Source: Candidatus Sphingobacterium stercoripullorum (GTDB taxonomy: Bacteria > Bacteroidota > Bacteroidia > Sphingobacteriales > Sphingobacteriaceae). From it: a stretch of 8,137 nucleotides of DNA. The stretch lies in the NCBI GenBank assembly GCA_019114715.1, contig DXEZ01000172.1:1-8137 (forward strand), in the 5' to 3' direction. Position numbers and translations under genes: made by a program. Shown here in pieces: positions 1 through 7,018 of this stretch (position 1 is its first letter; each line of letters opens with the position of its first letter). Under the pieces are notes generated by a model. It did not search any database. It had not been told where the DNA came from and worked only from the letters and a program-made list of their open reading frames with translations.

Positions 1-10
1 TTTTTACGCC

Positions 11-35
11 AACCAAGGGATGTCATCCCTTGGTT
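11..35. terminator. Perfect 11-bp hairpin, terminator-like, orientation uncertain
   Basis: The arms at 11-21 (AACCAAGGGAT) and 25-35 (ATCCCTTGGTT) are perfect reverse complements around a 3-nt loop. Read on the plus strand the stem is followed by ATTTT, a short U-rich tail. Read on the minus strand, as the transcript of the SusD gene ending at 94, it is followed by GGCGTAAAAA, which has no U-tract. The hairpin therefore fits better as the intrinsic terminator of a plus-strand gene beyond the left edge. It could still act as a 3'-end stabilising stem for the SusC/SusD message. Confidence 0.55.
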
Positions 36-39
36 ATTT

Positions 40-57
40 TAAATGCTGTTGCATTTA
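40..57. repeat. Small 7-bp hairpin downstream of the SusD gene
   Basis: TAAATGC (40-46) and GCATTTA (51-57) pair around a TGTT loop. The element lies between the SusD stop codon and the larger hairpin at 11-35. On the minus strand it is followed by AAAATAACC and not by a U run, so it is not a textbook terminator. It may contribute to the 3' end of the message, or may be chance in AT-rich DNA. Confidence 0.3.
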
Positions 58-93
58 TTAGTTGAATCTAAGTGCTCAATAAATCAATACTAA

Positions 94-1818
94 TTAATAG
101 GCATCGTGTTGAACTAGAACACCCCCGCTCCTATCAATTTCTGTTTGAGGAATAGGAAAGTATGAGTTATGATCGTTGTAAATAAGGTTCTTAAACGAAC
201 TTAAATACTGTCCTTCGAAACTGGAGTACGACTCAAGCACTTCTTTTGCAATTCCCCACCGTACCAAATCAAAATACCTATGCCCTTCCATTGCTAGCTC
301 AAGTCGTCTTTCAAATCTAACAGCTTCTCGAGCATAATCTTGGTTTGGAAATGACGGATACGGCTTAACCTGGTAATCGGCTAGAGCTACGCCATCAATC
401 TCCTTAGGCGGTAGATTTGACGCTCTTTTACGCACATCATTCACCAGCTTTAAAGCATTCCCCAAGTTATTTAATTCTACTTCACACTCCGCAGCCATAA
501 GATAAACATCCGCTAACCTAATAATATTAACATCTAATCCTGTTAGGTATGGTTCCCCTGGTACTGCATGTGCTGCATACAAAGATTGTGGTATCATGGT
601 TTTAATTCCAACAAAAGGTCCCGCATATTTAGAATCACGAATCCAGTCATCTCCAGGCATTACACCATAGTCTAAGTAAGGTACCCCTCTCCTTCCAACC
701 GTATAATCCAATCGTGGATCAAATCGAAGCTTTTTATTGAGAGAGTAGCTAGCTTTTTCACTCTGTGAGAGATTTAAATCAGATAAATATGGATTGTCTC
801 TATATGAATTATCCAAAAGTGGTAACCCATTAGCATCAACACGAAAAGCATTCACTAAATCTATGGTAGGCTGATAAAACCCACAACATCCTACAGGCGA
901 AGTGCCATACAATCCGCTTAACATATCTCCAACATTGGAGTTGTCTCCTGATCCGTTTGAGTTTATTGCATGCTTGGAAACAAAAATAGCCTCAGGTCCA
1001 TCTTCCGTTAATACATTAAAGTTATTTTGATACGGAAGGCCTTGAAGATCCGTGGAGCCTATCACCTCATTAAACAAGGCTAAAGCTTCCGGATATTTCT
1101 TTTGATATAATAACACCTTCCCTAAATAAGCTTGCGCTGCCACTTTATCTACTCGTCCTCCCTCACCGTTTATTTTAGTAGTGGGCAAGTGATCAACTGC
1201 AAACTCTAAATCACTGATAATATGCGGAATGACATCAGAGTCGTTTGGAATTTCTTTTGCTTCCTCCACTGTAACAGTTTCATCTATGTACGGAATATTT
1301 TTAAATATTCGCCATAAAAAGAAATAATAGTGTCCGCGTAACATTTTGGCTTCAGCTTCAATTTCTAGAGCCCGCTCTTCTGAGATATCGGCTGATTTTT
1401 CCTTCAACTCATTCAGCATAGATAGCGTTTTATTACTTCGGATAACTCCTTCATAATACACTTGCCACATAGTTTCTAAGTTATCATTGGCACTTGTGGG
1501 ATTCAAAGACTCTATAGCATTCATAAACGGCTGATCCAAGGATTCAGACCCTTTGTGAGCATTGTCTGAAGCTACCTCACCAAATAGCCATTGGCTAGGT
1601 GCAGCTCCATAATTCCCCCAAGTTCCATTCACATTTCCATTGAGTATACTATAAGCTCCTAGCAGCGTAGCCTCTACCCCCTCTAACGATTCAACTTGTG
1701 TATCGGAAAGCTCTCCTTGAGGAATATTATTTAAGAACTCTTTTCCACAAGACCCCATAAAGAGGATTGCAAAAACTAGTAATATCCCTTTTATATATTG
1801 ATATAATTTCATTTTCAT
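94..1818 (-). CDS. SusD/RagB-family outer-membrane nutrient-binding lipoprotein
   Basis: This 574-residue protein is the surface binding partner of the SusC transporter encoded just upstream. In this family SusD caps the SusC barrel and captures glycans or other bulky nutrients for TonB-driven import. A lipoprotein signal peptide is visible: a basic N-terminus, a hydrophobic run at about 11-21 and a lipobox FMGSC with the lipidated Cys at 24. The N-terminal SusD-like region follows. A TPR-like helical segment lies at about 222-253 (AAQAYLGKVLLYQKKYPEA), and the RagB/SusD C-terminal part contains YLMAAECEVE (439-448) and NDVRKRA (460-466). The family hallmark RRLELAMEGHRYFDLVRWG spans 504-522, and the usual tail FPIPQTEID is at 554-562. 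Length is typical. The start is ambiguous: an AAGGAG touches the first ATG but sits 6 nt before the ATG of Met3 (1812), which is probably the true start. The ligand cannot be read from the sequence. An unusual vicinal Cys pair occurs at 311-312. Confidence 0.95.
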   Translation of the reverse strand: MKMKLYQYIKGILLVFAILFMGSCGKEFLNNIPQGELSDTQVESLEGVEATLLGAYSILNGNVNGTWGNYGAAPSQWLFGEVASDNAHKGSESLDQPFMNAIESLNPTSANDNLETMWQVYYEGVIRSNKTLSMLNELKEKSADISEERALEIEAEAKMLRGHYYFFLWRIFKNIPYIDETVTVEEAKEIPNDSDVIPHIISDLEFAVDHLPTTKINGEGGRVDKVAAQAYLGKVLLYQKKYPEALALFNEVIGSTDLQGLPYQNNFNVLTEDGPEAIFVSKHAINSNGSGDNSNVGDMLSGLYGTSPVGCCGFYQPTIDLVNAFRVDANGLPLLDNSYRDNPYLSDLNLSQSEKASYSLNKKLRFDPRLDYTVGRRGVPYLDYGVMPGDDWIRDSKYAGPFVGIKTMIPQSLYAAHAVPGEPYLTGLDVNIIRLADVYLMAAECEVELNNLGNALKLVNDVRKRASNLPPKEIDGVALADYQVKPYPSFPNQDYAREAVRFERRLELAMEGHRYFDLVRWGIAKEVLESYSSFEGQYLSSFKNLIYNDHNSYFPIPQTEIDRSGGVLVQHDAY

Positions 1819-1824
1819 CTCCTT
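1819..1824 (-). promoter_or_regulatory. Shine-Dalgarno-like AAGGAG deciding the SusD start
   Basis: AAGGAG on the minus strand lies in the short gap between the SusC stop and the SusD gene. It directly abuts the ATG at 1818, which is too close for initiation there. It is 6 nt from the second in-frame ATG at 1812, a normal spacing. This supports starting SusD at Met3 and shortening the protein to 572 residues. The signal peptide is intact either way. Confidence 0.55.
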
Positions 1825-1828
1825 AAAA

Positions 1829-4800
1829 TTAAAACCCTATGTTAATTCCCAATTGATATTGTCTTGCTTGTGGATAGGTCCCGAAATCAACTCCTAAAGC
1901 AGGATAAGTACTCGGTGTAGCACTAATTTCTGGATCTAGACCTTTATATTTAGTCAATGTGAATACATTAGATACACCAAAATAAACTCTTACTTTTCCG
2001 AGGCTACTGGCTGGACCGAATAGTGTTTTTCCATCAAGATTATATCCCAATTGAAGATTTTTTAGCTTTAAAAAACTCCCATCTTGAACATAGTAAGAAG
2101 AAGAAGCGTATTCATAGCTAGATGGTTCATCTGTGGGTGCAAGTGATGGTATACTCGAGTTGGAGTTCTCGGGACTCCAAGCATCTAACAACCTAACACT
2201 TTTTGACCCCGCAAAGACCCCAAAATCTGTAAAATACCTCGTAGCCTCGAAAAGATCATTGCCTTGAGATCCATAAAAGTACATCAAGAAGTCAAAATCT
2301 TTATAGGAACCTGAAAAATTCAAAGAGTATACAAAGTCTGGATGTGGATTTCCTATGACCGTTCTATCTGAATCATCAATCTTACCATCTCCATTAACAT
2401 CTTCGTATTTCAATCCCCCTGCTCTTGCACCGATATAAGAAGGGCTGTTGTTCACATCATCCTGACTTTGATAAATACCATTTACCTTCAATCCATAAAA
2501 GGAGCCAAATGGATTACCAGCCTTTAAAATAGTAGTACTCATACTTCTATAATTCCCATAAATATGCTGAGAAACAGATGGTGCCAACTCCAATACTTCA
2601 TTGACATTCCTGCTAATATTTGTAGAAATATCAAATTTAAAGTCTTTATCATCTAGATATCCATGATGATAGGCTAGGGAAAATTCAACCCCTTTGTTAC
2701 TCATGGACCCTACGTTTACGTAAGGCGATTCCGCTCTTCCTACCGCAGTTGCGGGCAGGGGTAAACGGTACAACATATCTTCCGTTTTTTTATCGTACCA
2801 GTCAAAAGATCCTGTAAAGCGACCATCAAAAATAGAAAAGTCAATTCCTAGATTAATAGACTTTACTTGCTCCCACTTAACATCCGGGTTGAAATGAGCG
2901 TATTGCCAAAGTCCTGTTGTTACCTCCCCTCCGATAGGATAAGAAGATGAAGTCAAGGACTGTTGAAACCTGCTTAAATATTGAAAACCTGGAATACGCT
3001 GATTACCTGTAACCCCATAACCGGCACGGAACTTCAGATCACTCACCCATTCACTTTCTTTCATAAACTCCTCTTCTGATACTCTCCACGCACCGCTTAC
3101 ACCAGGGAAAACCCCATAAAGATTGTTTTCTCCAAAGTTTGAAGAACCATCTCTTCTAACAGTCGCACTCAGTAAATAGCGGTCTTTAAAAGAATAATCT
3201 GCTTTAGCGAACAGTGAAAACAATGATCCCACTGACCCACTTCCCGCGTTACCAATATTGGAAGTACCTGCATCTAAATACCAATAATCTAAGCTGTTCA
3301 GAACAAAGTAATTGTTTCTATTTCCTGAGATTTCTCTCCCATTGCTCTTAATAGCTTCCGAACCTACTAAAACATTTAAGCTATGGTCCAGATTAAAGGT
3401 TGTTTGATAATTCAAAGTATTACTCCAAGTCCACTCACTGCTGTACCCGTGGTATTCACTCATACCATTATTGAAGCTACCCTCTGAAAACTCAGGATCT
3501 GGATAGTTAAAACTAACTCCGTTATAATTTTCATAACGTATACCAAAATTTGTTCTGACGGTTAGGCCATCTATAAGATCATATTCAGCAAACCCATTAC
3601 CGAAAAAGAAGTTGCTTCGATTTAAGTTATCCTTCGCTCTATATACGAGTGCTACTGGGTTTTCTCCATTTCCCCATCCACCTTTTGAGCCAGCAAAGTT
3701 CCCTCCTTCATCATAAACTGGAATAATATTTTGAATCCTATAGGCAAAGCCCAAAGCGCTTCCTTCATCCATATAATTTCCAGCAACATTAGGATTAACT
3801 CCCAGTCCTACACCTTCTGTATAACTGTATTGAAAGTTCTCCCCAAATCTCAATTTATTATTAAGAGCTGTAAATTGTGTATTTGTACGAACGTTAAACC
3901 TTTTAAAGCTAGAATGGATTATATTACCTTGTTGGTTGAGATACCCCCCAGACATGGCATAAACTGCATTCTCTCCTCCACCATTTGCACTCAGCTGATA
4001 CGATTGAACAGGAGCATTTTGAGAAAGCTCCTTGAACCAGTTAGTACCACTTTGATTTGCTTTAGTAATTTGGTAAAAGGTATCAGAACTCCTGGAATAA
4101 TTGTACTTATCCATATCAACGTCAGACTCAGTAATATTATTTCCAGTCTCAGAACCTGCTAATAAATATTCTGGAAGAGTCTCATTGGTACCGAACCTTT
4201 CATTATCCAAGTCCAAAACCTGTTGCGGCGAAAGCATTTTAGGGTATGCACTCATTATCGGTTGTTTCATGCCAACATACGATTCTATGTCTATTTTGGG
4301 TTTACCAGCTTTCCCTTTTTTAGTCGTAATGATAACCACACCATTATTCGCCCTAGAACCATAAATGGATGCTGCCGAGGCATCTTTTAAGACGGTCATT
4401 GTTTCTATATCATTTTGGTTTAGCCAACTTAATTTACCTTCAAACGGCACCCCATCAATAATATATAGAGGTTCATTATTGTTAATTGTTGAATAGCCTC
4501 TAATTTTTATTTGAGGTGTTGATCCAGGTGCACCGTCATTTACAATTTGTACACCCGTAGCTTTACCCTGTAATGCTTCAACAGCACTCGCTGAAGGTTG
4601 TGATTTAAGCTCATCTGCATCCACTATAGAAACAGAACCAGTTAGATCCCCTCGTCTTTGTGAAGAGTAACCTGTTACAATCACTTCTTCCAAATCACTT
4701 AAATCAGGCTGAAGTAATATTTCTATTTCTTTATCCGCGGCTGATAAAGTCACTTGTGTATTGCTGAAGCCGACATAGGATACCTCCAGGACTTCAGCAC

Positions 4801-5089
4801 TTGATGCATCAATGGCAAACCTTCCATTTTCATCCGTGGAAACCGCACGATTTGTATTTTGGATCCTTACTGTAACACCTGCTAATGGCTTATTATCAGC
4901 TGCACTTTTAACAATTCCTTTAAATTGTTCCTGTGGAACATTAAAAAGTTTTTCACTTTTCAATCCGGTCGCTTCTAAATCCTTTGGACCGAAAAGAATG
5001 AACATTACTCCGATTACTAGGAGAAACTTAGCAAAAAGATTTAACCAAGTTCTATGTTCATTAAAAAAATATAGATAGTTTCTTTTCAT
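1829..5089 (-). CDS. SusC/RagA-family TonB-dependent outer-membrane transporter
   Basis: This 1086-residue outer-membrane beta-barrel imports bulky nutrients, classically oligosaccharides, with energy from TonB-ExbBD, and works with the SusD lipoprotein encoded 10-16 nt downstream. The N-terminus has a long polar stretch and then a hydrophobic export segment (about 18-34). A carboxypeptidase-regulatory-like beta-sandwich follows at about 55-127 (FKGIVKSAADNKPLAGVTV). A TonB-box-like stretch DLEEVIVTGY is at 132-141, and the plug domain starts near 145. SusC hallmarks are LYIIDGVPFEG (208-218) and LKDASAASIYGSRANNGVVI (234-253). The rest is barrel, including an Asp-rich loop DVNGDGKIDDSD (897-908) common in the family, and it ends with a terminal beta-strand closing in Phe (QLGINIGF). 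No secretin/TonB short N-terminal (STN) signalling extension is apparent between signal and sandwich, so it is probably a plain importer and not a sigma/anti-sigma transducer. No Shine-Dalgarno precedes the ATG. The substrate is unknown, since no degradative enzymes lie beside it. Confidence 0.96.
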   Translation of the reverse strand: MKRNYLYFFNEHRTWLNLFAKFLLVIGVMFILFGPKDLEATGLKSEKLFNVPQEQFKGIVKSAADNKPLAGVTVRIQNTNRAVSTDENGRFAIDASSAEVLEVSYVGFSNTQVTLSAADKEIEILLQPDLSDLEEVIVTGYSSQRRGDLTGSVSIVDADELKSQPSASAVEALQGKATGVQIVNDGAPGSTPQIKIRGYSTINNNEPLYIIDGVPFEGKLSWLNQNDIETMTVLKDASAASIYGSRANNGVVIITTKKGKAGKPKIDIESYVGMKQPIMSAYPKMLSPQQVLDLDNERFGTNETLPEYLLAGSETGNNITESDVDMDKYNYSRSSDTFYQITKANQSGTNWFKELSQNAPVQSYQLSANGGGENAVYAMSGGYLNQQGNIIHSSFKRFNVRTNTQFTALNNKLRFGENFQYSYTEGVGLGVNPNVAGNYMDEGSALGFAYRIQNIIPVYDEGGNFAGSKGGWGNGENPVALVYRAKDNLNRSNFFFGNGFAEYDLIDGLTVRTNFGIRYENYNGVSFNYPDPEFSEGSFNNGMSEYHGYSSEWTWSNTLNYQTTFNLDHSLNVLVGSEAIKSNGREISGNRNNYFVLNSLDYWYLDAGTSNIGNAGSGSVGSLFSLFAKADYSFKDRYLLSATVRRDGSSNFGENNLYGVFPGVSGAWRVSEEEFMKESEWVSDLKFRAGYGVTGNQRIPGFQYLSRFQQSLTSSSYPIGGEVTTGLWQYAHFNPDVKWEQVKSINLGIDFSIFDGRFTGSFDWYDKKTEDMLYRLPLPATAVGRAESPYVNVGSMSNKGVEFSLAYHHGYLDDKDFKFDISTNISRNVNEVLELAPSVSQHIYGNYRSMSTTILKAGNPFGSFYGLKVNGIYQSQDDVNNSPSYIGARAGGLKYEDVNGDGKIDDSDRTVIGNPHPDFVYSLNFSGSYKDFDFLMYFYGSQGNDLFEATRYFTDFGVFAGSKSVRLLDAWSPENSNSSIPSLAPTDEPSSYEYASSSYYVQDGSFLKLKNLQLGYNLDGKTLFGPASSLGKVRVYFGVSNVFTLTKYKGLDPEISATPSTYPALGVDFGTYPQARQYQLGINIGF

Positions 5090-5104
5090 AAGGTTAGTTT
5101 GTTT

Positions 5105-5132
5105 AAAAATTACTATTATTCATTCAATACAA
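5105..5132 (-). promoter_or_regulatory. Candidate Bacteroidota-type promoter of the SusC/SusD operon
   Basis: On the minus strand a TTG (5130-5132) is separated by 17 nt from TAATTTTT (5105-5112). This resembles the Flavobacterium-type consensus TTG-N17-19-TAnnTTTG with one mismatch, the final G. Transcription would begin only a few nucleotides before the SusC ATG at 5089, giving a very short leader. In DNA this AT-rich such a match can arise by chance. Confidence 0.3.
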
Positions 5133-5151
5133 GAAAGTAAAAACTGAATGA
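5120..5151. repeat. Inverted repeat overlapping the candidate SusC promoter
   Basis: TCATTCA (5120-5126) and TGAATGA (5145-5151) are exact 7-bp reverse complements 18 nt apart, with centres 25 bp apart. They bracket the candidate -33 TTG. They could be two half-sites of a dimeric regulator or may be fortuitous. The right arm overlaps the smaller dyad AACTG-N5-CAGTT (5142-5156). Confidence 0.3.
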
Positions 5152-5300
5152 CAGTTAAGGTGGACTTTTCATCACATTAAATACCATCATCATTAATTTG
5201 TTTGGTCTTAGTCTTTTATAATTAACAATTTACAATTAAAATTCACATGTAACAAGAAGTTTACAGTATTTTTCTTACTTTTATTAAAAACTACAAATAC

Positions 5301-6452
5301 ATGAAGATATTATATTTTAAATCTATTGGTCTATTATTCCTTGGATTTTCCATTTTATCCTGCCAGAACGGTTCATCTGAATCAAAAGATACGCAAGAGG
5401 AATATAAGGAACCAGAGACAACGGAGTTCACTTTAAAGGAGATTGATTCTCCTGTAGAAAACCCTTGGGGTATAACATGGATTGACAAATCTACGGCACT
5501 AATTACAGAAAGATCAGGAAAAATATTTATCCTCAAAGAGGACCAAGTAATAGACTCTATAACTGGCATTCCGAGTCCTTTCTTAAAAGGTCAGTCTGGA
5601 TATTTAGATATCAAAGCCCATCCAGAATATCCTGAAAAACCTTGGGTCTATTTGACTTACTCAAAAAAGTCAGGTTCAGGAGGAAGCACTACCTTAGCAC
5701 GTTTTCAACTAAGTGGAAATAAAGCTACAAACTGGGAAGATCTGTATCAGACTATGCCCATAACTGATGCAGGTGTTCATTTTGGCAGTAGAATAATCTT
5801 TGATAACGACGGCTACCTATTTTTCAGTACTGGTGAGAGGGGTGTAAAAGAAAATGCACAAGACCTTACAAATGATATGGGTAAAATACACAGATTGTAT
5901 GAGGACGGAAGCATACCTGAAGACAATCCTTTTGTAGAAACACCCAACGCTAAAAAGAGTATTTGGACCTATGGAAACCGAAATGTGCAAGGGATGGCCT
6001 ACGATAGTCAAAACAATATTATTTATGCAACGGAACACGGACCTAAAGGTGGAGATGAATTGAACGTAATCCAAAAAGGAGCTAATTACGGCTGGCCAGA
6101 GATTACCTATGGTATTGACTACGACGGAAGCATAATTTCAGATTTGGAAGAAAAAGAAGGTCTAGAACTACCAATCCATTATTGGGTTCCATCAATTGCT
6201 ACTTGCGGATTATTGTTTTATACAGGGGACAAATATCCCGAGTGGAAAAACAACCTATTTAGTGGAGCACTTGCAGGAATGCATGTAGCGCGAATCACTA
6301 TAGAAAATGGCGAAGTAGTAAATGAAGAAAAGCTATTGGTCGATCAAGGTCGAGTGAGACAGGTCGCTGAAAGCCCTGAAGGATATATATATGTCTTATT
6401 AGAAGGTCCTGGGCAAATATTAAAATTAGAGCCAGCGACAAAGTCTGAATAA
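5301..6452 (+). CDS. PQQ-dependent aldose sugar dehydrogenase family lipoprotein (YliI/Asd-like)
   Basis: This 383-residue protein belongs to the glucose/sorbosone dehydrogenase family, six-bladed beta-propellers that oxidise aldose sugars using PQQ and calcium. A lipoprotein signal peptide is visible, with a hydrophobic run at 9-20 and lipobox ILSC with Cys21, then a charged flexible linker to about residue 42. The protein should be membrane-anchored on the periplasmic or outer side. Propeller motifs in order are NPWGI (54-58), TERSGKI (69-75), QSGYLDIKAHP (98-108), HFGSRI with the presumed catalytic His160, AQDLTNDMGK (186-195), IPEDNPF (205-211), YGNRNVQGMA with presumed PQQ-contacting Arg227, the metal-site-type EHGPKGGDELN (245-255), GANYGWP (260-266) and GRVRQV (350-355). 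The order and wording closely track E. coli YliI, where I recall RIRDV for the last motif. The ATG follows an AT-rich leader without a Shine-Dalgarno. It is divergent from the SusC gene and ends in a strong terminator, so it is probably monocistronic. No PQQ biosynthesis genes are in view. The true substrate is not readable. Confidence 0.9.
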   Translation: MKILYFKSIGLLFLGFSILSCQNGSSESKDTQEEYKEPETTEFTLKEIDSPVENPWGITWIDKSTALITERSGKIFILKEDQVIDSITGIPSPFLKGQSGYLDIKAHPEYPEKPWVYLTYSKKSGSGGSTTLARFQLSGNKATNWEDLYQTMPITDAGVHFGSRIIFDNDGYLFFSTGERGVKENAQDLTNDMGKIHRLYEDGSIPEDNPFVETPNAKKSIWTYGNRNVQGMAYDSQNNIIYATEHGPKGGDELNVIQKGANYGWPEITYGIDYDGSIISDLEEKEGLELPIHYWVPSIATCGLLFYTGDKYPEWKNNLFSGALAGMHVARITIENGEVVNEEKLLVDQGRVRQVAESPEGYIYVLLEGPGQILKLEPATKSE

Positions 6453-6472
6453 TTCAGATTTATAAAAACACT

Positions 6473-6507
6473 AAAGGAGCTTGGAATGAATAAATCCAAG
6501 CTTTTTT
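6473..6507 (+). terminator. Intrinsic terminator of the dehydrogenase gene
   Basis: AGCTTGGA (6478-6485) pairs perfectly with TCCAAGCT (6495-6502) around a 9-nt loop. The stem can be lengthened by G-U and A-U pairs between AAAGG and the following T run (6502-6507). It starts about 20 nt after the stop codon at 6452. Read on the minus strand the stem is followed by CCTTTAGTGTTTTT, so it might weakly stop convergent transcription from the division gene as well. Confidence 0.85.
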
Positions 6508-6510
6508 ATT

Positions 6511-6639
6511 GAGGGGTATAGGTTTGGTTTCCAAGTTCAATTTAGTCGTGTAAATGCAGGGGGAAGGCTAGGCACTCTATAGTTTACATTTATTAAAACT
6601 AATACGAAACACCAATTATATTATATGGTAATAAGTGGG
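6511..6639. other. Noncoding gap between convergent genes
   Basis: This 129-nt stretch lies between the terminator of the dehydrogenase gene and the stop codon of the FtsB/DivIC gene. It holds no credible reading frame. A patch at about 6556-6577 is richer in G and C than its surroundings. It is enclosed by a distant 6-bp complement, TGTAAA (6549-6554) with TTTACA (6583-6588). No U-tract follows on either strand, and I do not recognise an RNA family here. Confidence 0.5.
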
Positions 6640-6927
6640 TTATTCTTCAACAATAATGTAAACGTCTTCACTGGATTTTTTCATTTGGTACTTTTCTCTG
6701 GCAATTCTTTTAATTTCATTTGCATCAAATTGTACATCATGGATAGCACGCTCGATCCTTTCAATTTCTGAGGAATAGAAATTTTTATCCTGCTCGAGTC
6801 TATCTTTTTCCTTTTGAAATAGATATTGTGTATAAAGATCGTATCGATCAAAAAACAATAGCCATATCAAAAAAGCCACCCCAGCAATCAAGTATCTGTT
6901 TTTAAGTAATTTAAATACTCTATCCAT
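6640..6927 (-). CDS. ftsB: Septum formation initiator family protein (FtsB/DivIC)
   Basis: This 95-residue bitopic membrane protein has the FtsB/DivIC layout. A short basic cytoplasmic tail (1-11) is followed by one transmembrane helix (about 12-26, LIAGVAFLIWLLFF), then an extracytoplasmic coiled coil rich in Lys, Glu and Ile (about 33-70). The conserved tail NEIKRIAREKYQMKKSSEDV (70-89) matches the family pattern of an ARE(K/R)Y core followed by a Glu-Val-Tyr strand. In other bacteria FtsB/DivIC forms a complex with FtsL and FtsQ/DivIB that activates septal peptidoglycan synthesis. The start is firm because the codon just before the ATG is an in-frame TAA. It lies downstream of enolase in the same direction, as ftsB follows eno in E. 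coli, but hairpins separate the two genes. FtsB versus DivIC naming is a convention here, since the two are homologous. Confidence 0.88.
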   Translation of the reverse strand: MDRVFKLLKNRYLIAGVAFLIWLLFFDRYDLYTQYLFQKEKDRLEQDKNFYSSEIERIERAIHDVQFDANEIKRIAREKYQMKKSSEDVYIIVEE

Positions 6928-6975
6928 TTACAAACAGTTAATAATACGTTAAAGATAGATAATAAAATTAAAATT

Positions 6976-7010
6976 AAAAAGCCGCTAAACTTTTTACGGT
7001 TTAAGCGGCT
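6976..7010 (-). terminator. Strong hairpin terminator after enolase
   Basis: On the minus strand AGCCGCT (7004-7010) pairs with AGCGGCT (6980-6986). AAAC then pairs with GTTT across one bulged base, leaving an 8-nt loop. The stem is followed directly by a T run (6976-6980) and AT-rich DNA. It lies about 35 nt past the enolase stop and about 50 nt before the FtsB/DivIC start, so it should end or strongly reduce readthrough into the division gene. Confidence 0.8.
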
Positions 7011-7018
7011 AATTTTGT

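Larger units (their letters stand above)
5090..5300. other. Divergent intergenic region between SusC and dehydrogenase genes
   Basis: This very AT-rich spacer must hold the start signals for both divergent genes. For the SusC direction there is a weak candidate promoter (5105-5132). For the plus-strand gene I find no convincing TTTG/TAnnTTTG pair. A TATAAT hexamer occurs at 5217-5222, but no well-spaced -35-like partner precedes it. A short direct repeat ACAATT-T-ACAATT lies at 5225-5237 and a 5-bp dyad AACTG-N5-CAGTT at 5142-5156. Neither matches an operator I can name. Confidence 0.6.

Noticed and set aside
3731..4162. Plus-strand open frame of 143 codons opposite the SusC gene
   Set aside because: It is antisense to well-conserved SusC coding sequence, its protein has no recognisable domain, and no start signals stand out.
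4101..5078. Further plus-strand open frames (4101-4364 and 4812-5078) opposite the SusC gene
   Set aside because: They are complements of SusC plug and N-terminal coding regions, and their predicted products look like low-complexity reverse translations.
5217..5222. TATAAT as a sigma-70-like -10 box for the dehydrogenase gene
   Set aside because: The nearest TTG-type upstream element is spaced only about 13 nt away, and Bacteroidota promoters use a different -7 motif. The hexamer is expected by chance in such AT-rich DNA.
5291..6074. Minus-strand open frames (5291-5569 and 5817-6074) opposite the dehydrogenase gene
   Set aside because: They overlap strongly conserved propeller motifs on the plus strand and show no family features.
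6475..6512. An 8-codon frame (MNKSKLFY) with AAGGAG 6 nt upstream, inside the dehydrogenase terminator
   Set aside because: The AAGGAG and ATG fall in the stem and loop of a clear intrinsic terminator, and the frame is too short to support as a gene. The resemblance is probably accidental.
6549..6588. Possible small RNA or terminator in the convergent gap
   Set aside because: The only pairing is a 6-bp stem closing a 28-nt loop, with no U-tract and no recognisable RNA family.
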